Shown here in pieces: positions 33,726-45,294 of a stretch of 64,000 bases of DNA. The stretch is taken from the NCBI GenBank assembly GCA_018417955.1, contig JACTVC010000014.1, positions 1,302,001 through 1,366,000 of the forward strand, given 5' to 3'. The number at the start of each line of letters is the position of its first letter. Position 1 is the first letter of the stretch. The translations under genes and the position numbers were made by a program. Source of the stretch: Laccaria trichodermophora (Eukaryota; Basidiomycota; Agaricomycetes; Agaricales; Hydnangiaceae). The notes under the pieces were generated by a model. It saw nothing but the letters and a program-made list of their open reading frames with translations. It searched no databases and was not told where the DNA came from.

Positions 33726-35156
33726 ATGCACGATGAACTCTTCGCGATTCTTCGCGGTTACTCTGGTCTTTCTTCTCCAAACAATTTCGTATTTCCCCGC
33801 CTTATCTCCCTGGAGGACATACACGAATTTCTTATCAACGAAATCTTGTTGAGCCCACACTTGTGCCGATACCCACCTTCTTATCAATACCAGAGACGGT
33901 TCTGGAAATGGGTGATCGAGAACCTTGAGGCCCGATCTCCTGACGAGGCATGTCTGCGTATCTAGAGTTGTCCAATCAGGAGAAAACTGGTGATTGTCTT
34001 CAACACAGAACGAGGATTTCGAACTTGATCCCAGAATATACGAGCACTACCTTGGCCTTTTGCCTCCCCAGTGCGTAACTCTGCAAGTTTTTTTCACCGA
34101 CACTTGTGATTAAAAACTATGCAGGTCACCAGGCCCTTCCGATGCCGATTCCCGATCTCAACTACGTGGACAAGCGATTGCGCCTGTACAAAAACCCCCG
34201 TCCCCGTCCTACATTACCCACTACTGGAACCCTCAACCAACAAACCCAGAAAACGTCTCCTCATATCTTAAAGCAACCCTTCTTGAATCCCGCACTACAA
34301 TTGAGTCTGGAACCACCGGCCTACGAACTTGGCTAGCAAGTTTTGTACTTTCCCAGTACCTCATCCTCCATCCTGGTGTGTGTGATCAGTAGTTTGTACT
34401 AAGACTTACGCTCACATTGGACCAAAGAGCTCATCAGTTCGAAACGGATCTTGGAACTGGGATCTGGAGCCGGTTTTCTCGGTATCATCATCGCGAGCCT
34501 CCAACGCATCTCAAACCCTTCTGCAACTGGTGCTGTGTGGTTGACGGACATCAACTACGTAGTCCTCGCAAGGTGTCGTCATAACATTAACCTCCAATGC
34601 AGTAAGTTTGTTTTGCTAATATGCTGTTCATCGACCTAAGCTTTTTTGAACAGATCCCTCTTCATCCCGTCGAAATGTGAACTACCGTATTCTTGACTGG
34701 TCGGCATCGCTAGAAGAAGACCGATCGCCGGCCCTTGACTCTCTTCTTCGCGAGATTGATGCAGAACTGGTTGTCGGGGCAGATATCGTTTGTCTCCCAT
34801 ACTTACCTTTAAGGACGACATCTGACTTCTCCGCAGGTTTTTGACCCGTCGTTAGTTCCTGCATTGATTGGAACGATCAAGCTTGCTCTTCAACCTCAAA
34901 GTCATTCGGTGTCCGATTTTCCGAAACTGGCGTTGGTGGCGCTAACAGTGAGAAATGAGGAAACCATGGCAAAATTCCTCGATGACGCTCAGAGCAAGTA
35001 TCCCCCCGTTTCTCCAAATTGGTATTCTGACACATCGGAACAGGTGCAGGGCTGCTAGTAGTCGACCTCGCTTTCGAATTCGACAGGACACCGTTCTTAG
35101 AAACCGTCGAAGGCAACAAAGCCGATGTCAGGATATTTCAAATTAAACTGGTATAA
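33726..35156 (+). CDS. EFM3: FAM86/EFM3-type protein-lysine methyltransferase
   Basis: Seven-beta-strand methyltransferase; fungal and human homologues trimethylate a lysine of elongation factor eEF2. The N-terminal FAM86 domain is coded by 33726-33947 (MHDELFAILRGYSG, FVFPRLISLEDIHEFLINEI, RYPPSYQYQRRFWKWVIENL), joined across a GC-AG intron (33948-34008) to DPRIYEHYLGLLPPQ. The cofactor motif is LELGSGAGFLGIIIAS (about 34450), then VWLTDINYVVLARCRHNIN, ADIV joined to FDPSLVPALI, and GAGLLVVDLAFEFDRTPFLE before the stop TAA at 35154-35156. A second GC-AG intron lies at 34994-35043. The likely substrate, eEF2, is coded at 42259-45294 of the same window; physical linkage is probably coincidence. 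Confidence 0.9.
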
Positions 35157-35248
35157 CTATCAAAGTACAAGGTGTATATCATTGCCCTTCCATCCATTCC
35201 ATTATCGTACATCCTTCCGCAAAACCATGACAGTCGAACGTAATCAGC

Positions 35249-36556
35249 TCAACTCTCCGCTTTGATGGTGCCACAAAATCGGCACGACCAAAACTGGTGT
35301 TCAATCCCGGCTTCCCCACAAGTAAGACACGTCCACCCTTCACTGACGTCCTGCGGCCGTTTTGTCATACAGGCATCACATTGGAGTGCAAATGGCTGGT
35401 TGAGCAATGTGCAAATCTGACAGGCCCACTCGGAGTTTGACCTTGTTGGGGGCGATCTTGCCCTTGGTCCTTGGCTGCTCATGGAATCTTTTCGATCGGG
35501 GGCAGCCTTCAATTTCAAAGAAGATCCCTGGCCAACAAATTTCGGCGCAGCACCAGCTTGGCGCTTAACTGCTGAGGATGAAGATGGGCCCGCGATGGGC
35601 CTTGAGACGTCTTCCACGATAATAACGTCCGAATCCGAATCATCGTTCAAAGTCAAGTCAATGACCTTATTCTCAATACCTTCTCTGGCCGCCTTCTCGG
35701 CCTCGCGCTGAGCGAGCGCAGAGCCAGCTTGAGAGCCACACGACTTTTCGTCACGTGCCCTTCTTTCAGCTGCCTAAATCACAGTAGATGTTGAAGCCAT
35801 CAAAAGAGAAAGCAAACGAAACAAACTCACTTCCGCAGCCAGCTGCCTGGGCGTCTTCCCTTTCGTATCAATTGTTCCACCCAGACGGCCGCCACTACCC
35901 AACACCCTAGATGTCCTCCGCCTCTTCTCCGCCGCTTCGAGGGCCTTAGCCCTTGCCAGATGAGGTGGAAGATCGTGAGAGACGTTGGCACCCAATCGCT
36001 GGCCTTTGGAGAAGAACCCCTCCCCGGCGTATCCCGACCTCTGTAAGGCGTCGTATTCATCTTGGAGCCCTGAGAGGAATTTGTAGAATTTGTCGTCGTG
36101 TGGGCCGTGTACATTGTGCGTGAGCTAAACAGGAAGATGTGAGTGTAAAAAATGGCGCAAGGAGTTGGGTGCGAACCTCATGCAGCATGGTTTGGACAAC
36201 GTCTTCTTGGTCGTAGAATGTATCTGGAGCGTGGGCAGGACGGAGTCGGATGAGGATCTGTTGTCCCATGTTCACGTCTGGCCAAGGCGTTAGAGTTCCA
36301 ACCTTGACCTGCATCTGACGAGAACATACTAAGTCCTGTATAGCAGTGAGACCTATGGAATACCAACACCAAAGATACCCTTACCAAGTAGATTAGGGCT
36401 ATCGGGGAAGAATTCTGCGAGAACAGGCAAGACCCATCCATGCTTGCGCATGATAGGTTTTACGAGCGATGCTACCTTTTTGAGCATGTGCAGCGCACGA
36501 TCTGCATTTTGTCTGTCTTTGAGATGTGTGAACGATTGTATGAACGTTTCTGACAT
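35249..36556 (-). CDS. WSS1: WSS1-type DNA-protein crosslink metalloprotease
   Basis: SUMO-dependent protease that removes proteins crosslinked to DNA (WLM domain). Starts MSETFIQSFTHLKDRQNADR, then the WLM core with LKPIMRKHGW-like sequence, MGQQILIRLRP and the zinc motif MLHE joined across the intron near 36125-36176 to LTHNVHGPHDDKFYKFL (HExxHxxGPHD). Then comes a basic linker with RTSRVLGSGGRLGG, the SUMO-interacting motif DSDVIIVEDVS, a RanBP2-type zinc finger WACQICTLLNQPFALQCDAC, and a second Cys pair set GWTCLTCGEA...WSCRFCG at the end. All zinc ligands are intact. A partial pseudogene copy lies at 38985-39745. The 5' flank ends in a remnant of the neighbouring gene (36656-36705). Confidence 0.92.
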
Positions 36557-36655
36557 GAAGTGTACTCGAGTAAAGTGTTACATAGAAATATTATTACAGT
36601 TGCGCGTGCGTAACATTGACGCGTCATCTCCACGTGACGTGACTAATTGAGAACT

Positions 36656-36705
36656 CCCCCCCACCGTCTCCGATTCCTCGCCTTCTAATTCATCACCCTA
36701 CCTTC
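36656..36705 (-). pseudogene. remnant of the 3' end of the gene at 39727
   Basis: About 45 bp (accgtctccgattcctcgcc and on) matches 39773-39817, which codes the VVNEKARNRRRW residues of the beta-trefoil-like protein. It directly follows the WSS1 5' flank, as in the 39.7 kb copy, so it is what is left of a second copy of that gene. Confidence 0.75.
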
Positions 36706-36827
36706 GTGGCATAATGTTGTTTGCTGGCAGAACGTGAATTGTAAATTTTCCAGTGCATTGTCCGAACGGAAGGTTATCTTACGTTTTCCACAGCTGAATT
36801 GGTGCGTGTGAGGACAGCGATATGAAA

Positions 36828-36840
36828 ACCGCTATATAGT
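36828..36840 (+). promoter_or_regulatory. TATA box of the SRPK-like kinase gene
   Basis: ctatatagtag about 115 bp upstream of the ATG at 36949 and within a pyrimidine-rich leader; a good TATA match in the expected place for a non-housekeeping gene. Confidence 0.45.
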
Positions 36841-36948
36841 AGACACAGCACTTGCGCACTTGCAGATTCAATCGCATTCAGAACTTCCTCTGCCAGGCGA
36901 ACCCCACTTCTTCGCCATATTCACCACCGCCTCATCACATTAACAAAC

Positions 36949-38245
36949 ATGAGTTCCGTCCGGAGCCCTCAACTCTTTACTCAATATCCCGGTGTAGAAT
37001 CAATCGCATACTATCGTAAAGGAGGTTTTCATCCTATCCATATCGACGATGTTCTGCAGAATCGTTATCGCATTGTCAATAAACTTGGATACGGTGCATA
37101 TGGCACCATATGGCTCGTTGAAGATCTCAACTCAGGGAGATGCGCCGCACTCAAAGTTCTAGCTGCTGAAGCCTCCAAGGGCTCGGAGGTTGTGTCCGAA
37201 GTTGGCATCCTTCGCCATCTCAAGCAACGGCAGCTGAGCGCCGATGGAGGCTCAGAGGGTCAGGAATTTCTGATGGAGTTTTTTGATGACTTCAAGGTTG
37301 AAGGGCCAAATGGCACTCATCAATGTATCGTTACCGAGGTGCTTGGACCTAGCATAGGCCCTGATGTCGATGAAGTCTACGATGAGGATCGGTACCCGAT
37401 AGAAATAGCGAAGATGCTTGTCGCACAAGTAATACGCGGAGTCGCGTACCTGCATAGCTGCGGGGTTGTCCATGGAGGTAAGCGAAGTCAGGAAGTCTCG
37501 CATAAGTTGACATCGATTTTTTACAGACCTTCACGTTGGAAACATACTGTTGCGTATACCCGGGATTGAACGGATATCTTATCAGGATCTACAAAAGTAC
37601 CTGGGAGAACCATATAAAAGGCCACTCTCTGTCAGAGATGGCATACCAGTTACATCCACCCCTCACGAACCAAAGTATGTCGTCCCGTCACCCGATCGGC
37701 TGCAACTGCTCCGGCTCTGCCTAAGCTCCCCAGAAACAGTACACGTAAAAATATGCGATTTCGGGGAAGCTTTCCTGTGGGACGTCAAACCCGCGATAAC
37801 CCAGCTTAACACCCCTTACGTCTACGCCGCACCGGAAATCATATTTAAAGATCACGTTAGCCCTGCTGTGGATGTATGGGCACTGGCGGTCCTCATTCAC
37901 ACAGTTCTGAGCGGAGGATATCTTTTGTTCAATTCGCATCACGGGATTAAACAGGAGGTTTTGATGGAGATGGTGTTGACGTTGGGTAAACTGCCGGATA
38001 GATGGTGGACCAAGTGGGAAGATAGATCACAATATTTCGACGAAAATGGTATGTTTATTGGGGATAGATCGAACTTACCTGAAGTCTCGGGGAAGCTCCT
38101 AAAGATGCCTCCCGATACGATGGAAGGGAAGGAACTTGAAGAATTCGGAAGGGTTATACGTATGATGGTCTCTTATGAAGCAGTGGATCGGATTTCGGTA
38201 GCTGAGGTTGTACGACTAACGCCGGAAAGTTGGATGAAAAGTTAG
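36949..38245 (+). CDS. SRPK-like protein kinase
   Basis: Serine/threonine kinase of the SR-protein-kinase-like group common in Agaricomycetes. Exons 36949-37477 and 37527-38245 give 415 residues. Landmarks: YRIVNKLGYGAYGTIWLVED (glycine loop), CAALKVL (catalytic Lys), SEVGILRHL (helix C Glu), catalytic loop HGDLHVGNIL split by the intron after HG, ICDFGEAF (DFG), PYVYAAPEII (APE) and VDVWALAVLIHTVLSGG. HRD is replaced by HGD, which is frequent in this group and keeps the catalytic Asp. The non-canonical spacer typical of SRPKs is short (about 50 residues). The gene occupies the spot where the second copy of the neighbouring gene was lost. A specific substrate cannot be inferred. Confidence 0.88.
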
Positions 38246-38984
38246 TATATTAAGTATACCTGTTCAATTAGTTAGCAAGAGGAGTCACGGTTCTGGCTGA
38301 TGGCATGGAGATAAGGTCGTCATTACAAGATAATACGTTTCACGAGTAATGTTCAAAATTTCCAAAAAGCTACAAGTCATCGAGTGAGCGTACTGAATTT
38401 CTGTAGCATGCGGCGAGTGTACATGTTGTCCATATACCACTAGTAAGTAATAATAGATGAGCAAAGAACTTGGAGATCGTAATGCGAGACTTCTGACCTT
38501 GGTATCAGACCCAGTCTGTACTAAAACCTCCCGTATACTCATCACTGTAGATTTCCTGGACTGGTACAATTAGTCGTAGAATTGGAACGTCTTGCATGTG
38601 GAACGAGCGAATCTCTATACGCGATGTGCTCCGCAAAATCCACGAGTTCGACGGGTTGTGGTCCCGGATATGAGTTCGCACTGCGCCGGTGCCGGATGGC
38701 TGCGCAAAAGATGGCTTACCTCGACAACCTTCACCAGAATCACCACCCAAAATTATTATTTGAGTAATGTTCGGTGACCAGACCTTACCTGCAATGCGAT
38801 CGATGGAGGCATCGCCGAACAAGTGGGGTAAGTTAGGATTACCGTTCTGGCGTTTATTCTAAGGGAGATCGGAAAAGCTCTCAAGCAAAATAAAATGTTC
38901 GACATACTTGGGGATGGAGATCGCATACAGAGAAACCGCAAGTTTTGAATTTCTTTCAACAAGAATGCTGGGTCTGAATAATAG
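38246..38984. other. no recognisable gene between kinase and WSS1 pseudogene
   Basis: Minus-strand open frames (for example 38505-38822) show no family resemblance and no splicing that extends them. The segment has no match in the intact WSS1 locus, so it came with the kinase segment or replaced deleted sequence. Confidence 0.4.
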
Positions 38985-39745
38985 ACGTTCCTGCTGCCGT
39001 TTCGTCTCACAGGCATCACATTGGAGTGCAAATGGCTCTGGTTCAGCAATGTGCAAATCTGACAGGCCCACTCGGAGTTTGACCTTGCTGGGGGTGAGCT
39101 TGCTCTTGGTCTTTGGTTGCTCATAGAATCATTTCGAACAGGAGTGGTCTTCAATTTCGAAGAAGAACCTGAATTTGGTGCAGCACCAACTTGGCGCTTA
39201 CTTGCCGAGGATGATGATAACATCCGAATCCGAATCATCGTCCAAAGTCAAGTCAATGACCTTATTCTCGATACCTTCTCTGGCGGCCTTCTCCGCCTCG
39301 CGCTGAGGGAGCGCAGAGCCAGCTTGAGAGCCACACGACTTTCCGTCGCGTGCCCTTCTTTCAGCTGCCTACATCCCAGTTAATGTTGAACCCATCAAAA
39401 GAAGAAGAAAACGAAACAAACTCACTTCTGCAGCCAGCTGCCTGGAAGTCTTCCCTTTCGTATCAATTGTTCCACCCAGACGGCCGCCACTACCCAACAC
39501 CCTAGATGTCCTCCGCCTCTTCTCCGCTGCTTCGAGGGCTTTCGGCTTTGCCAGATGATACCAAGTAGATTAGGGCTATCAGGGAGGGATTCTGCGAGAA
39601 CAGGAAAGACCCATCCATGCTTGCGACGTTTCTGACATGAGTGTACTCCACTGAGTGTTACATAGAAATATTATTACAGTTGCGCGTGCGTAACATTGAC
39701 GCGTCATCTCCACGTGACGTGACTAATTAAGAACTCCCCGTCTTG
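38985..39745 (-). pseudogene. partial WSS1 pseudogene
   Basis: Matches the intact gene in the zinc finger (WACQICTLLNQ), the linker and the promoter, with two deletions. The stretch corresponding to about 35962-36381, which includes the HExxH zinc site, is missing (joint at 39558 between gccagatga and taccaag), and that for about 36450-36543 is also missing (joint near 39626). The finger is frameshifted after LLNQS and the second Cys motif is replaced by unrelated sequence. The 5' flank (39660-39740) is almost identical to 36587-36660, including the tgacgcgtcatctccacgtg stretch. Confidence 0.88.
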
Positions 39746-40652
39746 GCGTTCACGGTCCTCAAAGGCGTGACAACCCACCGTCTCCGATTCCTCGCCTTCT
39801 CATTCACCACTCTACCCACAACCCCGATAACACGCACCTTCCTCCCAGCCTCAGGAGAATCATCCACCTCCCCCTCTTCCCCCCTCTCCTCCTCTACCAC
39901 ATCGTCCTCATTCAAATCAATATCCCCATTGAACACCTCCTCGGGCGTAGCCTGCGGCGCTGCACGGCCCCACGAAATGGGCGTGAGTATCGTAGAAGCC
40001 AAAAACTCGGATGCGTCGTCGATCAAGGTCCGTGGCTTGCGCATCGGGATCGAGGTGAGTAGGTACGTCTTTGATTTCCATGCGTTGGAGGCAGGCGCGT
40101 CTGGGGGTGGGTACGCAGGGTCACAGGTAAAGTGGACCGTTATCTCCCCTGTTTGTTGCGAGTAGCTGAATTTGGGCAGGGGGTGCGCGTAGGCGTTTGG
40201 GAAGGGGTGAGACACGGGTCGGCGATGTCGGAGGACCAGGCGGTCCTCTGAGTTAGGTATTAATTTCGGCGAGGATCAAGGGTAGTAGATACGCACCTTC
40301 AACGTCGACAGCGTGCCCGGCAGACCTGGAGCACAAGGCCCCAGAAGTGTCAATGAAGAACACCTGCAGCACGATTAATTCAGCACATAGCCTACATATA
40401 CCCGGCTAGATAAGACGAACCTGATTGTTGGTTTCTGGATCCCGGAAACCTAGCCGACATGAAATCAGTGCTCATCAAAGTCAGGAGGGTAAGATACATA
40501 CTTTCCACTAGAGACTTTTCCTTCTCTGGCCACAGCGCAATCTCAGTGCCATCCTCGATTTCATCCATAGTCACATCCAGCAGCCTGGCGCACGCCACTG
40601 AGCGAATGACAAAATAGCCAGGAGGAAAACCAGATGTATCGTCTGCAGTCAT
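39727..40652 (-). CDS. conserved fungal protein with beta-trefoil-like N-terminus
   Basis: Exons read 40502-40652, about 40422-40450, 40297-40364 and 39727-40248 on the minus strand. The start MTADDTSGFPPGYFVIRSVA, then CARLLDVTMDEIEDGTEIAL and NNQVFFIDTSGALCSRSAGH, follow the pattern of ricin-B-type beta-trefoil repeats (ARLLDV, G-x-I-x-L-W, F-x-ID), so a carbohydrate or protein-binding module is likely. The C-terminal half is unrelated: PLPKFSYSQQTGEITVHFTC, PMRKPRTLIDDASEFLASTI, an acidic linker and RRRWVVTPLRTVNAKTGSS. Function unknown. A remnant of the last exon lies at 36656, beside the intact WSS1. Confidence 0.7.
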
Positions 40653-41063
40653 AATTTACAATGAAAGAGAGAGAGAGAAGGTCCGAGGCAAGGCGCCCAA
40701 ATTGACTCGGATCATGTGCTCGGCCATATACCCGCAAAGTAGAAAAGTATACGTTATGTATATTTCGAAGGGCGTGAAAAATACAAGTGGAAAGTGTGTG
40801 TACCGTAGGTAGGTAAAAACGTATTATTTCGGTCAAGCGCAGGACAAAAAACGACCACCAGCTGGCTCTCCTCGTTCGCTTTTATCGAACGCTCAACACA
40901 ACGAAAAAAATGAAGGAAAAGGAACCCGAAATGAAAGTGACCGAATAGCAAAGGGGCATCAAAGGGGGGCAGGTGAGGTGTGAACACAAAGACCTATGTG
41001 AAATTAAGAGAGAAAGAAAGAAAGAAGGCAAGCAGATGTTGGGCAGACGGCAAATCAGGACGA

Positions 41064-41974
41064 TCACTCCGCGACGACGAGGTTGCCCATCGCCCTCTGC
41101 GCTTCTCTCATGGCCTGATCAATCCCATCGCCCTGAGAAGGGCTGGTCCCTGGACTCCCATTGCCGTTAAGAACTCTAGGGCCAAGCCCTGGGTGCCTTA
41201 CGCCCAACGCCGCTCCCAACATTCTCTTGCCAGGATCACCGATCCTCGGCGGGCTGATGGTGGTTTCGTTCTGCGCACTTGTCGCGACGATCGCCGGGTC
41301 AGGAGGAATCCCCGAGGCCGACTCCCCGAGGGAAGAGTTTATCAAGGAATTGAGGGTAGGATGCATTGGCAAGGACGGCAGGGTAGGCGAGGGTTCACGG
41401 CCGTTCGGGTGCTGGTGCTCCGGTATGGCTACGTGTTGGCCACTACTCGTGCTGGTGTGGCTGTTGGTGCGGTAGTTATTCGTCGTGTTCCCACTGAACG
41501 ACGAGCCGGAGGTGCTGCGGGCGTTGGGGAAGACGGAGATGGAAGCGGCTCGGGGGTTGTGGGAGCGAGAGGCACTGGGTCCGTGCTGTCCGCGAGAATT
41601 GACGGTCTGAATGACGGTCTGGGCGTCTGGCCCGTCGTATGGTTTGATAGTGGCAGAAACCCCTGTGGTTGCAGAGGTCAAGATGGGGGGAGGGAATGCA
41701 ATGGTGCGCAGATATGCGCGCTTGGCTGAAGAAGAGGAGTTAGAGCATGTTTTACATAAAGAGGCGACAAACTCAGAGACTGACCAACAGTAGCATCTTG
41801 GAATACAATCAACAGGCTAGTGTCATCCCTCCACTTGATCTTGAAGCCACCATTCTGGCCGTCATAGTCAGAAAATGCTGCTTGAATATCTTTGGTCTTC
41901 AACTCTTTGGGAAAACCTGTAAGATAAAGGATACGGGTCACTGAGGCGGACAATCCAGCGAGTGAGGCTGCCAT
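41064..41974 (-). CDS. RRM-like (R3HCC1-type) RNA-binding protein
   Basis: Two exons, 41785-41974 and 41064-41725, sum to 852 nt or 283 residues. The N-terminal domain (VTRILYLTGFPKELKTKDIQ, GGFKIKWRDDTSLLIVF, KRAYLRTIAFPPP) matches the RRM-like module found at the C-terminus of animal R3HCC1 proteins (FPPEFKTEDL, FKLKWVDDTHAL). The remaining 200 residues are Ser/Asn/Pro/Gly-rich and predicted disordered, ending DGIDQAMREAQRAMGNLVVA, a short amphipathic helix. A role in mRNA metabolism is inferred from the fold only. Same strand as eEF2, with 285 bp between eEF2's stop and this start. Confidence 0.75.
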
Positions 41975-42258
41975 TGGTGGTTGGGCGTTTGGTAGGATTC
42001 CGTGAGGTGGTGTCGAGGTAGAAAGACCTGGGCTTGAGCGATAAAGAAAAGGATACTGGTAGAGATACTGGGAGAGATGACAAGCGAGTGAATCGGTTGT
42101 GTGGAAATGATATTACAGCGAGAACGCAAGAAAGGCGAGAAACGACACAAATTATTGACAAATGAAACAACTTGTACTTGTCACACAGTCACAGAATAAA
42201 GCAAATTAGATTCCATGATACAACAACACATTTCATTCTCAATCAATCATCATTATCA

Positions 42259-45200
42259 TTACAGCTTGTCGTAATATGTGTCCAGGGCCGGGATTTCAGG
42301 CTTGAAGAGATCGGCATCAGCATACAACCTCTTTACAAGAAAAAAACTCGTCTTACCTTGAGGCCCTTGCGTGTACGGATCTTTGTAACAAGTTCCTCAA
42401 TCTTGCTGCCCTTGTCAAGGGGTGCTGCAACGTGTGCTAAGTCACGAATGTTGTCCACAACAAAGATGCGACTTACTGCCGTTCATCGTCTCCCAATGGT
42501 CGAACACACTCTGGGGGAACGCCTGGCCAGCGGTATGCGAGCGCAGCTCACCGTTGAAGCCGAATGATTCAGCGACAGGCAAGTAAGCCTTGACCGTAAA
42601 CATGGGTGTTCCAGGCCGTTGTTCTTCGCTGAACACCTGTCCACGACGCTTGTTCAAACACGAGTAGATACCACCAATGGCGTTTTCGGGGCACTGGATT
42701 TCGACTGAATAAAAGATAAGTTCGATATCTATACACGAAAAGGTAAAATGTAATACCAAGGTAGATGGGCTCCTGGAGACCAGGTGTGGCGAGTAGGCAG
42801 GCAGCATAGGTCGCGCGACGCATTGTTGGGATAATTTGACCTCCTCCACGATGGATGGCATCAGTATGCAACTGAAAAAAAGCATCAGTATCCGCACATC
42901 CACAACCAATCTATAGAACGTACAGTAACATCAAGAACGTTGACACGAACGCCACGCATGTTCTCTTCACAAGTAACACCCTCCTTCGTCGCCCACTGGA
43001 ATGCAGCAACACATGAATCCTTGATTTCGTTCAAGTACTGCACACCCTTGGTGACATCGACCAACAAATTGGGGCCAGTGGTATCAGGACCGAAACACCA
43101 AATTTTCCTGGCGTCAGTAACATCCCAACCGAAATCGTCAGCGAGCATGCGGGCCCGGATCTTGAAATCGTCACGGGCGTTGATGGTGCCAGCCTCAATT
43201 GCTTTCGTGAGCTCCTCATCGAGGGGCATGGCCTTGACATAGAGACGATTGTGCTTGTTCTGCGACTTTGATAGGGCGACGATACTAGACTCGGCTTTGA
43301 CAGTCTCACGGTAGGGGACGACAGGGTCAGAGATCTTGAGGGGAACACCGGCGTGATCATCTTGCAAATCCTGTAAGGAGTTCGTTAGACGAGAGACAAG
43401 TTGCAAAACCCAAACAGATTACCTTCAAGCAAATTTCCAAGTGCAGCTCACCAGCACCAGCGACAATGTGCTCACCAGTTTCCGCAATCCATGCTTGCAC
43501 GCAAGGATCGGACTTGGAGAGACGCTTGAGACCTTCCACAAGCTTGGGGAGATCAGCCGCATTCTTAACCTCAACTGCGACCTGCACGACGGGAGAGACG
43601 GAGAAACGCATAACCCTCATGTTGTGGGCGGTTTCTGAGGTGGTAAGAGTACCGCTCTTGAGCAGGAACTGATCGATACCAACGAGACCAATGATGTTAC
43701 CGGCAGGGCAATCCTCAATAGGCTCGATGTAACGACCCATCATGAGCACTGTGCGCTGGATTGATTTGACGAAAAGATCGTCCTTCTTTCCAGGCAGGTA
43801 ATTGGGGCCCTGAATACGGACTTTGGGTCCAGACTTAACTGTGCCGGAGAAGACACGACCGAAAGCGTAGAAACGACCCTTATCGGAGGTGGGCACCATC
43901 TTGGAGACGTAGAGAACGAGGGGACCCTTGGGGTCGCAGTCCCTGATACCAATGGCGGACTCGTCGTCCATGGGACCCTCATAAAGAGTCTCAACACGGT
44001 AGCGCTGAGCGGTGGCAGGCGAGGGAAGATTGATGACTATCATCTCCAAGAGAGAGTCACCAGCGGGGAGGAACTTGCGCATGATGACCTTAAGCAGGGC
44101 CTTGCCTTCCAAATCGCGCTCATCCTGAGCGAGCTTGACGTCAAGCTTTTCGAGCATGGGGCCTATCGAGTCCTTTTTGAAGTTCATGACAGCATCGAAA
44201 ATCTTGAAGATGGGGTCAAGGACGAACTGGTTGAACGCGCGCTCCAGAGGTTTGCCGTTCGCATCGGTGCCAACGGTGGTCCATTTGCGAGTGGCGGGGT
44301 TAAAGTAGTTGTCACCCCAGAGCTTCGCCATCATCTTCTCCTTGTCCACACCGAATTTCTTGGCATATCTGTTGGAGAATTGACGAAGGGTGAAGCCCCA
44401 TCCGTGAAGACCAGAACCGAAAGCGACGGTTCCCTGATCGGGGTAAACCTGGACATCACCAAGGGCAGCGTCGTGATATGTGGAGACGATGACGTTGACG
44501 TTTTCGATAGTACGTTGGAAAGATTGGTAGAGCGACTCTTTGTCCACTTGAAGCTCGAGAAGGGCGCGATCAACTTTGTTGATGATGACGACAGGTTTGA
44601 TACGTTCTGTCAGAGCTTGACGAAGCACGGTTTCCGTTTGCACGCAAACACCCTCAACACAATCGACGACAACGAGGGCACCGTCAGTAACACGGAGAGC
44701 TGCCGTCACTTCGGATGAGAAATCGACGTGACCAGGGGAATCAATCAAATTGATCAAGAATTCGTTGCCTAGTTTGAGAGAAAAAAATTGAGAATGAAAA
44801 GACAAAAAAACAATCAAATAAAAGAGAACATACCGATGGTTTTTTGTTTAATGGCGCTGAGATCTTCCTTGTCAACCTCGAAGTACATAGAAATGGCAGT
44901 CGACTTGATGGTGATACCACGCTCCTTTTCATCTTCTCTTGTGTCGGTAAAACGCATGTCGCCAGCTTTTGCCGAGGCAATAATTCCGGCCTTGGAGACA
45001 AGGGAATCGGTAAGAGTGGACTTTCCGTGATCGACTGCGATGACAATTCAGAAAATGATCCAGATGAGACAGAGGTTAATAAAACTCACCGTGAGCGATA
45101 ACACTCATGTTACGGATGTTCGTGGGCCTGTCCATGAGCCCACGGACCTGATCTGTTCAATTACGTAGATAAATACAAGTTTTGGCGACGATAGAGGGAT

Positions 45201-45294
45201 GTCGGAAAACTGACCTACTGTGAAGTTACTAAGGAGGATCAAAAACATCGATTAGAACATCGAATGGCGACGGTAAACGGTTGACTTACACCAT
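42259..45294 (-). CDS. EFT1: translation elongation factor 2 (eEF2)
   Basis: GTPase that drives ribosomal translocation. Start [20 protein letters not shown] is assembled from a 5-nt coding start (45290-45294), a 14-nt micro-exon (45215-45228) and the next exon. GTPase motifs: [14 protein letters not shown] (P-loop), RGITIKST (switch), [14 protein letters not shown] (G3), [13 protein letters not shown] (G4). Middle domains include [40 protein letters not shown] and [12 protein letters not shown]. The C-terminal part has [20 protein letters not shown], the diphthamide loop [20 protein letters not shown] (His modified in all eukaryotes), and PAGSDPL-type sequence ending ALDTYYDKL. About ten exons. 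Length and all motifs are normal. The promoter region (45300-45420) is pyrimidine-rich on the coding strand, usual for highly expressed fungal genes. Confidence 0.97.

Noticed and set aside
33687..33951. A 71-residue minus-strand gene that can be spliced in phase
   Set aside because: It is the antisense of the first exon of the FAM86/EFM3-type gene, whose plus-strand translation is clearly conserved.
40980..41729. 249-codon plus-strand open frame
   Set aside because: Antisense to the RRM-like gene's second exon.
42172..42567. 131-codon plus-strand frame
   Set aside because: Antisense to the last exons of eEF2.
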